From the NCBI GenBank assembly GCA_002386525.1, contig DGIS01000002.1, forward strand, positions 1-54,122: a stretch of 54,122 bases of DNA. Direction: 5' to 3'. Both the position numbers and the translations under genes were made by a program. The notes below the pieces were generated by a model. It saw only the letters and a list, made by a program, of their open reading frames with translations. It searched no databases and had not been told where the DNA came from. The DNA is from Sphingobacterium sp. UBA4616 (GTDB lineage: Bacteria > Bacteroidota > Bacteroidia > Sphingobacteriales > Sphingobacteriaceae). The stretch's first letter is position 1. Every line of letters begins with the position of its first letter. Below, one piece after another: positions 8,929 to 18,705 of the stretch.

Positions 8929-11900
8929 GTGTTAGATCATATTATAAAATTTAGCATTAAGAACAAGTTTGTTATTGGTTTAATGACTTTGTTACTTATC
9001 ATTTGGGGAGTATGGAGCGCAACAAAACTACCTATAGATGCTGTCCCCGATATTACCAACAATCAAGTTCAGATTTTTACATCTTGCCCGACACTCGCAG
9101 GCCAGGAAGTGGAGCAATTGGTCACTTTTCCGATTGAACAGCGTATTGCAACTGTTCCAAAAATAGAAGAAATTAGGAGTATTTCACGTTTTGGATTGTC
9201 TGTCATTACGGTTGTTTTTGACGAGGACGTCGATATTTACTTTGCCCGTCAATTGATTGGTGAGCGTTTAAATGAAGCGGTCGATCAAATTCCCAAAGGC
9301 ATTGGTAAACCTGAATTGGCTCCCGTAAGTACCGGATTGGGCGAAGTATATCAATATATTATCCATCCCAAAAAGGGAAGTGACAAGAAATACGATGCAA
9401 AAGATTTGCGAGCTATGCAAGACTGGATCGTTGCCCGTCAGCTTTATGGAACCCCGGGAATTGCAGAGGTTAATAGTTTCGGCGGTGAGCTTAAACAATA
9501 TGAAGTAGCTGTTGATCCCGATCGGCTTAAAGCGATGAATATCACTATTCCCGAGATATTTACAGCTTTGGAGAAAAACAATCAGAATACTGGAGGGGCC
9601 TATATCGATAAAAAGCCAAATGCTTATTTTATTCGCGGAATTGGTCTGGCTACCTCATTTGATGATGTAAGAAATATTGCTATTCGTAAATCAGGCTCCA
9701 TACCGATTTATGTGAAAGATGTTGCTGATGTACGTTTCGGTCATGCTGTGCGTTATGGCGCCCTGACCTATAATGGTGAGGTGGATGCCGTGGGTGGTGT
9801 TGTTATGATGTTGAAAGGTGAAAACAGTAATGAGGTGGTCAATAGGGTGAAAGAGAAACTGCCAACTATTCAGCAATCCTTACCCGATGATGTCATTATA
9901 GAACCTTATTTAGACCGCACGGATCTAGTCGGACGTGCGATCAGTACTGTTGAAAAAAACTTAATCGAGGGTGCGCTTATCGTGATATTCGTGCTGGTGC
10001 TATTTCTTGGCAATTTGCGGGCAGGTCTTATTGTTGCTTCGGCGATTCCCCTGGCGCTACTGTTTGCACTTGGACTGATGAATGTTTTTGGTGTCAGTGC
10101 GAATCTAATGAGTTTGGGTGCTATAGATTTTGGTCTGATTGTCGACGGGGCTGTGATTGTGGTGGAAGCTACGCTGCATCATTTAGGCCTGCGGAAGTCG
10201 ACAGAGAAATTGACCCAAGCGGAGATGGATCATGAGGTATTCGAATCCGCGTCTAAGATCCGTACAAGTGCAGCTTTTGGGGAAATTATCATCTTAATCG
10301 TTTATATTCCGATTTTAACATTGGTGGGTGTTGAAGGAAAGATGTTCCGCCCAATGGCGCAAACAGTTGGGTTTGCTATTTTCGGCGCATTGATTCTCTC
10401 GTTAACCTATATCCCTATGATGTGTGCTTTGTTTTTGCCGAAAAAACACAGCGACAAGAAAACATTCAGTGACCGCATGATTGCGGGACTGCAGCGTATT
10501 TATGAACCTCTATTGCAAAAAGCTTTTCGATTTAAGTACCTGATCGTGAGTTTGACTTTTGCAATTTTTGCATTATCCGTTTTCTGTTTTAAGCATATGG
10601 GGGGAGAGTTTATTCCACAGTTGCAGGAAGGTGACTATGCGTTCCATTGTATTTTACCGCAAGGAAGCTCACTTTCACAGAGTATTGAAACTTCCATGCA
10701 GGCTTCCCGTATTATCAAAGAGTTTGCTGAGGTTAAAATGGTAGTCGGCAAGACAGGGGCCGCTGAGGTTCCGACAGATCCTATGCCACCAGAAGCAACC
10801 GATATAATGGTTGTATTGAAACCTCAGAAAGAGTGGAAGTCTGGGCGGTCTTATGAAGAATTAGGAGCGGCTATTCTTGAAAAGCTCGAAATTATTCCCG
10901 GGGTATTCTTTGAAAAAAACCAACCTATTCAGATGCGTTTCAATGAATTGATGACAGGAGTTCGTCAAGATGTAGCTGTAAAAATTTTTGGCGAAAATAT
11001 AGATTCATTAGCTGCATATGCTACTGTGGTTGCAGCTCAGATCCAGTCGGTTGAAGGAGCAACATCAACACAGGTTGAACGTGTATCCGGCCTGCCGCAA
11101 ATCAATATTGTTTACGACCGTACACGGATTGCTAATTATGGTCTGACCATTCAGGATGTCAATGATGTGGTGAGTACGGCTTTTGCGGGCCGTAGTACTG
11201 GACAGATTTATGAAAATGAACGCCGTTTTGATCTGGTCGTGAGATTAGATACAACGCATCGAAATAGTATTGATGATGTGCGTAATCTGATGATTCCTAC
11301 AGATACCGGCACACAGATACCGCTTTCTCAAGTGGCTACCATCGATTATAAGTTGGGGCCAGCCCAAATCAGCCGTGAAGCGGGCAAAAGAAGAATTGTG
11401 ATCGGTTTTAACGTAGCAGGGCGTGACGTTCAAACTGTGGTAAAAGATATTCAACAAAAATTAGCTGCACATGTGAAGCTTCCTGCAGGATATTATTTCA
11501 CCTATGGCGGCCAGTTTGAGAATCTTCAAAAAGCTAGTTCACGCCTGCTGATTGCTGTGCCTGTTTCATTGCTACTTATTTTTATGTTGCTGTATTTCAC
11601 TTTTCATTCCTTTAAACAGGCGATGTTGATTTTTACAGCAATCCCAATGAGCGCCATTGGTGGAGTATTTGCACTCATGTTGCGCGGAATGCCTTTTAGC
11701 ATCAGTGCCGGTATCGGTTTTATTGCACTTTTTGGTGTTGCTGTACTCAATGGTATTGTTTTGATCGGTACATTCAATCAGCTGAACAAAGAGGGCGTTA
11801 ACGATATCTTTCAGCGTGTTAAAGTGGGGACTTTAACGCGTTTACGCCCTGTGCTTATGACGGCAACCGTGGCTTCCTTGGGCTTCTTGCCGATGGCAAT

Positions 11901-13254
11901 CAGCACCAGTGCGGGAGCGGAAGTTCAGAAACCTCTCGCTACCGTGGTTATTGGAGGACTGGTAACAGCAACTTTTCTGACCTTGTTTGTGTTGCCACTA
12001 TTGTATATAATTTTTAATTCTAAATGGAATATGAAACGAAGTAGCGGTGCTAAGACCTTTGTTACAGTACTTATTTTCTTATTTATGACCTTGGGATCTC
12101 AGGTGGTGATTGGCCAGGAACGTATTTCTGTTGCAGAAGCTGTGGAAACTGCGTTGAAGAGCAATCGCCAGTTTCAGATCAATCAGGCCGAGATCGCAGG
12201 AGCAGGTTTTAATGTCAAAACGGCAACCGAAATTCCCAAGACAGGGATCTTTGCAGAAAATGAAGACTATCGTCCATCGGATAAGGCCGGTCTGCTGAAA
12301 ATCGGTGTAACGCAAAGCATTGCCTGGCCCGGGCTCTATGCGGCGCGTAAAGAGTATTTTAAACAACAACTGAAATATGCGAATCTAAATACAGATGTAC
12401 TGAAAACTGCGATTACGAAAGATGTAAGGACGGCGTATTTTCAGCTCTGGTATCTCCAGGATCGCCAAAAATTATATATGGAGCTCGATAGTATCTATAC
12501 GGGTATGTTTAAGGCAACTGAATTACGTTTTAAAACTGGTGACGTAGCCGCACTGGATAAGATCGCCGCAGAAGCAAAATTGAAAGAGCTTGAAGCACAA
12601 CTAGCTCAAAACAAAAAAGATATCGTTATTCAGCAGCAGCAATTGATGATGTTGCTGGATCGTAATCTATGGATGCTTCCATTAGATCATTCTTTAGCGA
12701 AGATCGATGTAGCAAGCAGTCCGTCTGAAGAACTAACGCATCCTTTACTTGTTTTACAGCAGCAAAATGTAAATATCGCTTCATCCAATATCAGCGTTCA
12801 GAAAAATACCAATAAGCCGGAGTTCTCGGGTCGATTTTTCTCCCAACGTGTCTGGGGAGCCAAAGATCCGTTATCGGGATTTTCTATCTCCGCATCTTTT
12901 CCAGTTTTTAGTCTGGGCGCGTATAAGAGTAAAGTGAAGGCTGCCAGTGCCGAGATGGAAGTTCAACAGCGTAAGTTGGAATATGATACGCAGGTATTCC
13001 AAACCAATAAAGGGAACGCACTTGCTGAGATTGACAAGCATAGTGCATTACTGCAATTTTACGAGTCTTCGGGTTTGAAACAAGCGGATGCGATTATTAA
13101 AGCAGCTACTTTGGGTTATAGAACGGGGGAGATTAATTTTGCTGAATTAAGTCAATTTTTAAGTCAGGCCATTGGGATTCGTCAGAATTATCTCGAAGTA
13201 CTCAATCAGTATAATCAATCAGCAATTCAATATAATTACTTCAATAACAAATAA
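8929..13254 (+). CDS. Heavy-metal efflux RND transporter fused to TolC-like outer-membrane channel
   Basis: 1441 residues with two parts. Residues 1-~1034 are a complete HME-RND pump: MLDHIIKFSIKNKFVIG start (GTG codon), two large periplasmic loops, TM4 with proton-relay acids D400 and D406 (DFGLIVDGAVIV), and the motif GAAEVPTDPMPPEATD, closer to CzcA/CnrA than to E. coli CusA. From M1035 an OMF (CzcC/TolC-like) of ~407 residues begins with its own signal-like helix (TFVTVLIFLFMTLGSQVVIGQ) followed by helical hairpins rich in coiled-coil residues. Such RND-OMF fusions are known in Bacteroidota. The adaptor gene follows after 7 bp. Substrate: divalent metals or Cu(I), undecided. Processing of the fusion between the two membranes is an open point. 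Confidence 0.93.
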   Translation: MLDHIIKFSIKNKFVIGLMTLLLIIWGVWSATKLPIDAVPDITNNQVQIFTSCPTLAGQEVEQLVTFPIEQRIATVPKIEEIRSISRFGLSVITVVFDEDVDIYFARQLIGERLNEAVDQIPKGIGKPELAPVSTGLGEVYQYIIHPKKGSDKKYDAKDLRAMQDWIVARQLYGTPGIAEVNSFGGELKQYEVAVDPDRLKAMNITIPEIFTALEKNNQNTGGAYIDKKPNAYFIRGIGLATSFDDVRNIAIRKSGSIPIYVKDVADVRFGHAVRYGALTYNGEVDAVGGVVMMLKGENSNEVVNRVKEKLPTIQQSLPDDVIIEPYLDRTDLVGRAISTVEKNLIEGALIVIFVLVLFLGNLRAGLIVASAIPLALLFALGLMNVFGVSANLMSLGAIDFGLIVDGAVIVVEATLHHLGLRKSTEKLTQAEMDHEVFESASKIRTSAAFGEIIILIVYIPILTLVGVEGKMFRPMAQTVGFAIFGALILSLTYIPMMCALFLPKKHSDKKTFSDRMIAGLQRIYEPLLQKAFRFKYLIVSLTFAIFALSVFCFKHMGGEFIPQLQEGDYAFHCILPQGSSLSQSIETSMQASRIIKEFAEVKMVVGKTGAAEVPTDPMPPEATDIMVVLKPQKEWKSGRSYEELGAAILEKLEIIPGVFFEKNQPIQMRFNELMTGVRQDVAVKIFGENIDSLAAYATVVAAQIQSVEGATSTQVERVSGLPQINIVYDRTRIANYGLTIQDVNDVVSTAFAGRSTGQIYENERRFDLVVRLDTTHRNSIDDVRNLMIPTDTGTQIPLSQVATIDYKLGPAQISREAGKRRIVIGFNVAGRDVQTVVKDIQQKLAAHVKLPAGYYFTYGGQFENLQKASSRLLIAVPVSLLLIFMLLYFTFHSFKQAMLIFTAIPMSAIGGVFALMLRGMPFSISAGIGFIALFGVAVLNGIVLIGTFNQLNKEGVNDIFQRVKVGTLTRLRPVLMTATVASLGFLPMAISTSAGAEVQKPLATVVIGGLVTATFLTLFVLPLLYIIFNSKWNMKRSSGAKTFVTVLIFLFMTLGSQVVIGQERISVAEAVETALKSNRQFQINQAEIAGAGFNVKTATEIPKTGIFAENEDYRPSDKAGLLKIGVTQSIAWPGLYAARKEYFKQQLKYANLNTDVLKTAITKDVRTAYFQLWYLQDRQKLYMELDSIYTGMFKATELRFKTGDVAALDKIAAEAKLKELEAQLAQNKKDIVIQQQQLMMLLDRNLWMLPLDHSLAKIDVASSPSEELTHPLLVLQQQNVNIASSNISVQKNTNKPEFSGRFFSQRVWGAKDPLSGFSISASFPVFSLGAYKSKVKAASAEMEVQQRKLEYDTQVFQTNKGNALAEIDKHSALLQFYESSGLKQADAIIKAATLGYRTGEINFAELSQFLSQAIGIRQNYLEVLNQYNQSAIQYNYFNNK

Positions 13255-13261
13255 GTCAACA

Positions 13262-14572
13262 ATGAAAGTTTTCATAAGAATAGTTATCGTATGTATCGCC
13301 GTAGCTTTTTTTTACGGTTGCGGTTCTAATGAGTCGGAGCCTAAAGGTCAACCCGCGGGAAAGGAAGAGCCTAATGCCGAAGAGGGGCACGAGGAGGGAC
13401 CGGTTACCGTAGCCGCATTGAGTGCTGCACAAATAAAAGCTGTGGGCATCGTTTTTGGAGGTATTGAAGAGAAGGAGCTTACTGCTACAATCAAGGCCAA
13501 TGGACTTTTGAGTGTACCCAATAATAATAAAGCGAATGCGACGGCGCTTTATGGTGGTGTTGTAAAGACGTTGAATGTACAGTTGGGGGACAATGTGCGT
13601 AAGGGACAGGTGATCGCGACAATTACCAACCCGCAGTTTGTACTGCTGCAGGAAGAATATGTATCTCTTGCTAGCAAAATTACCCTCGCTGAACAAGAGA
13701 TGGCAAGGCAACAGGAATTGAATGAGGGCAATGCCGGTGCACGTAAAAATCTGCAGGCCGCAACGGCTGACTTCAACAGTTTACGGGCTCGAAAGGCTTC
13801 CTTACAGCAACAGATTCAGTTGATGGGAATTAATCCCAATAGTTTGAATCTTTCCAATATGCGCACTTCATTGGCCGTGACAAGCCCTATCAATGGAACG
13901 GTGAGTACTGTTTTTGCGAAAATAGGGAGTTATGTGGATGTATCTTCTCCGGTAATCGAGATTGTTGACAATAGCCTTCTGCACTTAGATCTGCAGGTGT
14001 TTGAGAAGGATCTACCCTTGGTTAAAGTGGGGCAGATCATCAACTTCCAGCTGACAAACAACCCCGATAAAACCTATACTGCCAAAGTTTTTACCATAGG
14101 TTCTTCCTTTGAAAACGACAGCAAGACCATCGCTGTACACAGTACAGTGGTAGGTAGCAAAGTGGGCTTGATTGATGGGATGAACATTACGGGGATGATC
14201 GGTGTCAATAATGTGCGGACTCCGGCTGTTCCGAATGATGCCATTGTGGAGGCCGACGGCAAGTATTACATATTTGTGGAAACAGACAAGAAACCTGAGG
14301 AACATGAAGAAGAGCACGATGATCACGGGCATGCACATGATCAGGGCGAAACAAAACATGCACACAGCGATGAGAAAGAAGCTGGCCAGCACGGGGAGGA
14401 ACAGGCAAAGAACATCAATTTTGAAAAAATTGAGATTCAAAAAGGCGTGTCTGCCTTGGGATATACTGCGATTATTCCTGTAATGGAGATTCCTGCAGGA
14501 ACAAAAATTGTTGTGAAGGGCGCTTTTTTTATTAATGCTAAAATGAGTAATACAGGTGGACACGAACACTAA
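13262..14572 (+). CDS. Metal-efflux periplasmic adaptor (CusB/CzcB-like), His-rich lipoprotein
   Basis: 436 residues from the ATG at 13262, chosen because it begins a lipoprotein signal (MKVFIRIVIVCIAVAFFYGC, lipobox FYGC) 7 bp after the pump stop; the open frame extends 30 codons upstream into the pump gene. HlyD-type adaptor features: barrel-sandwich halves (GVVKTLNVQLGDNVRKGQVI and SPINGTVSTVFAKIGSYVD), an alpha-hairpin between them, and a membrane-proximal beta domain. A His/Glu/Asp-rich segment (around residues 345-380, e.g. EEHDDHGHAHD) interrupts the C-terminal part and probably binds metal; a shorter EEGHEEG lies near the N-terminus. It bridges pump and channel in the periplasm. Confidence 0.92.
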   Translation: MKVFIRIVIVCIAVAFFYGCGSNESEPKGQPAGKEEPNAEEGHEEGPVTVAALSAAQIKAVGIVFGGIEEKELTATIKANGLLSVPNNNKANATALYGGVVKTLNVQLGDNVRKGQVIATITNPQFVLLQEEYVSLASKITLAEQEMARQQELNEGNAGARKNLQAATADFNSLRARKASLQQQIQLMGINPNSLNLSNMRTSLAVTSPINGTVSTVFAKIGSYVDVSSPVIEIVDNSLLHLDLQVFEKDLPLVKVGQIINFQLTNNPDKTYTAKVFTIGSSFENDSKTIAVHSTVVGSKVGLIDGMNITGMIGVNNVRTPAVPNDAIVEADGKYYIFVETDKKPEEHEEEHDDHGHAHDQGETKHAHSDEKEAGQHGEEQAKNINFEKIEIQKGVSALGYTAIIPVMEIPAGTKIVVKGAFFINAKMSNTGGHEH

Positions 14573-15012
14573 TTGACAACATTTGTTAACATAATAAAAT
14601 CAATTTATGTAATATACATCAATCTGAAAGCGAAAGCAGGCAGCTATGCTGTATGTAGAAGCAAAAGTATTTAATCAGCGCAGAGCAGAACTAGTTTATA
14701 TAAAAAGTGCCGGCTTCTAGACTATCATGATTACAGTCGCAGCCATGTTGAAGTTCGGACTATTATTAATGGTCTGAACGAGTGAAGATGAACTAGTCCT
14801 GCGGGCGCTGATTTACATCGCTTATTCGTGTAGCTACAGTAACGAATAAGCGAGTTATGTGGTTTTCAAGCAAGTGATCGATCAATATAATATAATCTTT
14901 GGGTCAGTGTTTAGCTAGTTGTTTATATACTGTCCATAAATCATGCTATAGTTTTTTGTCAATCTACTTTCGCAGGATGGCGCAACACCATGAAATTCCA
15001 TTGGCGATATTT
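14573..15012. other. Intergenic region after efflux operon
   Basis: 440 bp between convergent units. Apart from the nested inverted repeat at 14819-14852 nothing recognisable was found; a short rightward ORF from 14899 has no protein-like composition and overlaps the MFS gene antisense. Confidence 0.5.
14819..14852. repeat. Nested inverted repeat
   Basis: Perfect 10-bp arms CGCTTATTCG (14819-14828) and CGAATAAGCG (14843-14852). The 14-nt loop itself contains the 10-nt palindrome TGTAGCTACA. There is no T-tract on either side, so it is not a plain intrinsic terminator. Function unknown. Confidence 0.6.
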
Positions 15013-16248
15013 TTAAAGCTGATTTATTTGTTGTTTCCGCTTCTTCTGGAAAGCGCTATATACAATTATTACACTTATTGACATCAGAACAAATGCTAAG
15101 AAAAATGGTGCGCCGGAGAATTTAAAGGGTGCGTTATCATGAGTAAAGTAATAGAAAAGATTGGTCATCATCGGAGGGCCAATTATTGATGTTGCACTCA
15201 TCAGGCTGGTTAATGCACCTTGAAGTTCACCCTGTTCGTTTGAAGGAACATTTTTGGTTATAACAGATTGTAGGGCAGGGCCACAAATACCACCGAGGCA
15301 ATAGGGAATTAGGAATACGAACATCATCCATCCTTGGCTTGCAAATGAGAATAACAGTAAGCCAATCGCATAAAGGGTAAGCCCATAAAAAATGCTTTTC
15401 TGTTCACCAAGTTTGGGTGTTGTCCATCGAATCAAAATACCCTGAACCAACCCAATCAGCAAACCAATGACACCTAGCGAAATACCTACCATTCTTTCAG
15501 TCCAATTGAATTTGTACATGGTGAAAAAGTTCCAATTGCTCTGAACAGCATGTCCTGCAATATATATTAAAATTAAGGCAACGATTAAACCGGATATTTC
15601 CGGATGCTTTCCGAGAAATTTAAAAGATCCAACAGGATTGGCACGTTTCCAGTCAAAGGCTCTGCGTTTTTCTTTGTCTAAGCTCTCGGGTAAAATAAAA
15701 TAACCATAAAGGAAGTTTAGCATGCACAATCCTGCGGCGGCATAAAAGGGAACTCTAGCGCCATAGTGGCCGAGTAAACCACCGATAACGGGACCGATGA
15801 TGAAGCCTAAACCAAATGCAGCACCTATCAAGCCGAAGTTCTTCGCCCGATCTTCATCGGTTGATATATCTGCAATATAGGCACTTGCAGTTGTAAAGCT
15901 GGCTCCAGTCAATCCAGCAATAACTCTTCCCAAAAAAAGCCATCCTATGGTTGGTGCAAGGGCGAGAAAGATATAGTCTACCGCGAATCCAAAAAGGGAA
16001 ATCAATATAACAGGTCTTCTACCATATTTATCACTCAGATTGCCAACGACAGGAGAAAATATGAACTGCGTAAAAGCGTAAGCAAAGCCAAGCCAGCCAC
16101 CATATTTAGCCGCTTCACTGATGTCACTATGGATCAGCTCCTCAATAAGTTTAGGAACAACAGGAATGATAATTCCCCAACCTGTAATATCGATGAGTAA
16201 TGTGATAAATATAAATCCGATTGCTGCTTTTTTCTTGGAATTTTCCAT
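15013..16248 (-). CDS. MFS transporter, TetA/TCR-like drug exporter
   Basis: 411 residues, 12 predicted membrane helices. It has the drug:H+ antiporter motif A between TM2 and TM3 ([12 protein letters not shown]) and the TM5 motif-C-like glycine/proline-rich stretch ([19 protein letters not shown]), typical of the TCR/Tet subfamily. It is an inner-membrane proton-coupled exporter; tetracycline or other drugs are possible, but the substrate is not readable. No TetR-type repressor lies beside it. The ATG at 16248 opens a short basic N-terminus before TM1, as expected. Confidence 0.88.
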   Translation of the reverse strand: MENSKKKAAIGFIFITLLIDITGWGIIIPVVPKLIEELIHSDISEAAKYGGWLGFAYAFTQFIFSPVVGNLSDKYGRRPVILISLFGFAVDYIFLALAPTIGWLFLGRVIAGLTGASFTTASAYIADISTDEDRAKNFGLIGAAFGLGFIIGPVIGGLLGHYGARVPFYAAAGLCMLNFLYGYFILPESLDKEKRRAFDWKRANPVGSFKFLGKHPEISGLIVALILIYIAGHAVQSNWNFFTMYKFNWTERMVGISLGVIGLLIGLVQGILIRWTTPKLGEQKSIFYGLTLYAIGLLLFSFASQGWMMFVFLIPYCLGGICGPALQSVITKNVPSNEQGELQGALTSLMSATSIIGPPMMTNLFYYFTHDNAPFKFSGAPFFLAFVLMSISVIIVYSAFQKKRKQQINQL

Positions 16249-16332
16249 TATGTTCCAAAAATAATCAAATCCTTAAAAACTTGTATGTTATTTAATTACT
16301 AATTTGTGATCAGTCTTTTATTTTCGATTGCG

Positions 16333-16815
16333 CTAAGATTCTGTATTGATGGCTTTACATGTCGGATGGTGCAGTACCTTGAAATTGCATGAATTGGCAA
16401 TAAAGCAAAGTTTGTTTGCTTGTGTATGTAGTGATAAGGCAAGGTCTACTTGAGAATTATCTGCGATAACCACTTCAGGGTATAATGTAACCTCTGTGAA
16501 ACGGCCGCTGCCGTCTATTTCAGTTGCCAAGATAGCAACGGCGTTATCAGTATAAGATAGAACCTGAATGCTGTTCTGCGAACATACATATAGGTATGAC
16601 ATCATATGGCAAGAAACCAGGCTGCTGAGAAGCAAATCTTCTGGATTGTATAATGCGGGATCGCCCTTGAATACTTTTGCGGCTGAAACGTGAAGATCTG
16701 CTTTTCCCTCAATCGCGATGTGATGGTTTTTATTATAAACTTTTAATCCCTGAAGACTAGGCTGTTCAGTATGAGGCCAAGTTAGAGATGCTTTAAAGAT
16801 GTGCTTGTAACTCAT
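16333..16815 (-). CDS. OsmC/Ohr-like peroxide-stress protein
   Basis: 160 residues from the ATG at 16815; the frame stays open 22 codons upstream, but homologue-like sequence begins at MSYKHIFKASLTW. OsmC-fold features: a first Cys in LLLSSLVSCHMMSYL and a second in ANKLCFIANSC, the pair used for thiol-dependent peroxide reduction in the family. The order of strands and the two central helices fits. Likely reduces organic hydroperoxides in the cytoplasm. The start choice is moderately certain. Confidence 0.82.
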   Translation of the reverse strand: MSYKHIFKASLTWPHTEQPSLQGLKVYNKNHHIAIEGKADLHVSAAKVFKGDPALYNPEDLLLSSLVSCHMMSYLYVCSQNSIQVLSYTDNAVAILATEIDGSGRFTEVTLYPEVVIADNSQVDLALSLHTQANKLCFIANSCNFKVLHHPTCKAINTES

Positions 16816-16942
16816 TTTTTGTTTTAAATTTGTGGTAGTTCCCATGTGCTTATCATGCGGAATGATCATGATGCACGACATTTATCTTTGCGAGAAAATC
16901 GGCATCTTATTATAATAGTAAGATTGGAAGCAGCGTATACGT

Positions 16943-17404
16943 TTAGTATTGTTTTAGGCGGATAAAAGTGATATAATCTGTATTGATAGGCTCAACGCCA
17001 TTTCGTCTCATTTCACTCGCTATTTGCGCCCTATGGTAAGTGCCATGATTAAATACGTGTAAGAGGATATCGTTGACCTTATTATGAAAAGCTTGATGCT
17101 GTGTGTTTGTGTAAGTGGCAATTTTATTATCCGTATCTTTTATGCCCTGAATCTGCTGAGCAAATCCTTCCGATGTTAATTGGTGATACCTCTGGCAATC
17201 GCTTATACTATGTTCATCCCAAACGCCAACAGGTATTTTCTCGCCAATCAATCGGCTCAACCAAATAGCCTGAGCATTCACAATATGGCTAAATAGCCGC
17301 AGGCAAGAATGGGGCGTTTTCTCGCCTTCCTTTTTTAGTTTTTCTAGTACTACTGTATTGGCCCAGTTATTATATAGCCATAGCTGCGTAAATGTAGTTG
17401 ACAT
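16943..17404 (-). CDS. DinB-family protein
   Basis: 153 residues, four-helix-bundle DinB/YfiT-like. The metal-binding His triad appears as H in LFSHIVNAQAIWL (helix 2) and two in VFNHGTYHRAQIA (helix 4). Members are diverse thiol-S-transferases or uncharacterised damage-inducible proteins; which applies here cannot be said. It begins with MSTTFTQLWLYNNWANTVVL, the usual N-terminal helix. Same orientation as the OsmC-like gene (~130 bp), so the two may be co-regulated in stress. Confidence 0.82.
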   Translation of the reverse strand: MSTTFTQLWLYNNWANTVVLEKLKKEGEKTPHSCLRLFSHIVNAQAIWLSRLIGEKIPVGVWDEHSISDCQRYHQLTSEGFAQQIQGIKDTDNKIATYTNTQHQAFHNKVNDILLHVFNHGTYHRAQIASEMRRNGVEPINTDYITFIRLKQY

Positions 17405-17549
17405 CGAATTGTTGCTTTTTCGGGTTCTTTAACGTTAAATATAAGGAAGATAGTATTAGCTTTTTGTCTCAAAAATGTCTTTTTAATGGATTACTTGACA
17501 ATTTACCCTAGTACAAACTAAATGATATTTCTATCTTAGACTCATCTTA

Positions 17550-18677
17550 TTGAGAGCAATGCTATCTATGAACAGTTTTTTTCAGAATTACAATACTGGT
17601 AAACGTATTATTCTTCATCTGTGTTTTTGGTTTGTGGTTTTGGGAATGCAATTCATTTCCTATCAGCGAATAGATATTGATAATTCATGGATATTGTTTT
17701 TAAAGGACGTATTCTCTTTATTGACCATATTTTATGTGACAGCATATATTGTTATTCCGCGTTGGTTTATTCCAGGGAAGTTTTTGCTGTGTATTGTATG
17801 GTTATTGTTTATTTATGCTTGGTGGTCATTTCTAAGTTACTTTGGCGCGATCTTGACGCTCAAATATTTAACACCAGATATTCGTTTATCAAGTTATATT
17901 GAAATAGTATTAGATAAGGGAATCTTTGGAGCCTTTAGACCTTCCTCTATTAGCTATTATTTATTGGATTTTATTTTTTTAGTGGCTCTGCCATTGACCG
18001 TAAAAATTGTACAGGCATTTATGTCTGTCAGAAATTCCAAAATGAAGCTCGAACTGAAAAATGCTGCATTGGAATTGAATAACGTTCAATTGGAGCTTGC
18101 TTTTCTCAAATATCAGATCAATCCCCATTTTTTACTTAATACACTTTATAGCATCTATGTGCTGGTATCCGATCGTGATGAAAGAGGTGGCGAAAGTATG
18201 ATGCGTTTAAGCAGTATTATGGTGTATTTACTACATGAGAGCAATCAGCCAAGGATAGAAATTAATCGCGAATTTCAATTGTTAAAGGATTATGTTGAAT
18301 TGGAAAAGTTACGCTATAATCAAACAGTACAGATTGATCTAAATCTGGCGGCTGATGACGAAAACTGCATGATGGTTCCTTTGATCTTTTTTCCGTTCGT
18401 AGAAAATGCATTCAAACATGGACCTCGTTTAAGTTCTTCTGCGGGATGGATATCCATAAATATTCAGGTGAAGGAGGATAAGGTGCATATGAACGTGTCC
18501 AATGCATTTCGAGCACTTTCAAAACCAGAAAATTATATCGGTGGATTAGGGATTGAAAACGTAAGAAAACGACTGGAACTTCATTACCCTCATCATCACA
18601 TTTTGGAAATAAAGTCGCAAGAGGGTGTATTTAGTGTTAATCTTGTTGTAACTTTACATTCGGAAACAGAACCGTAG
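17550..18677 (+). CDS. LytS-type sensor histidine kinase (His_kinase domain, membrane)
   Basis: 375 residues. About four N-terminal membrane helices (residues ~20-165) with little periplasmic sequence are followed by a short coiled coil. The His_kinase/LytS core has phospho-acceptor His193 in LKYQINPHFLLNTLYS. A HATPase_c domain contains the N-box FFPFVENAFKHG and the glycine-rich GGLGIENVRKRL. It is complete and likely signals to the next gene's LytTR regulator (28-bp gap). The sensed cue is unknown. The ATG at 17550 is used; MLS or MNS a few codons in are alternatives. Confidence 0.9.
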   Translation: MRAMLSMNSFFQNYNTGKRIILHLCFWFVVLGMQFISYQRIDIDNSWILFLKDVFSLLTIFYVTAYIVIPRWFIPGKFLLCIVWLLFIYAWWSFLSYFGAILTLKYLTPDIRLSSYIEIVLDKGIFGAFRPSSISYYLLDFIFLVALPLTVKIVQAFMSVRNSKMKLELKNAALELNNVQLELAFLKYQINPHFLLNTLYSIYVLVSDRDERGGESMMRLSSIMVYLLHESNQPRIEINREFQLLKDYVELEKLRYNQTVQIDLNLAADDENCMMVPLIFFPFVENAFKHGPRLSSSAGWISINIQVKEDKVHMNVSNAFRALSKPENYIGGLGIENVRKRLELHYPHHHILEIKSQEGVFSVNLVVTLHSETEP

Positions 18678-18705
18678 CACCAAAGCAGCGGCATGCAAAC
18701 TACTT

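Noticed and set aside
12079..12369. Minus-strand ORFs inside the RND-OMF gene (also at 9268, 9691, 11245)
   Set aside because: Shadows of a strongly coding plus-strand gene; no independent signals.
14012..14569. 185-residue minus ORF opposite the His-rich adaptor segment
   Set aside because: Antisense of the His/Asp/Glu-rich coding region produces Met/Val/Cys/Phe-rich sequence; it is a codon artefact.
14899..15081. 60-residue rightward ORF after the efflux operon
   Set aside because: Overlaps the MFS gene antisense and has no recognisable features.
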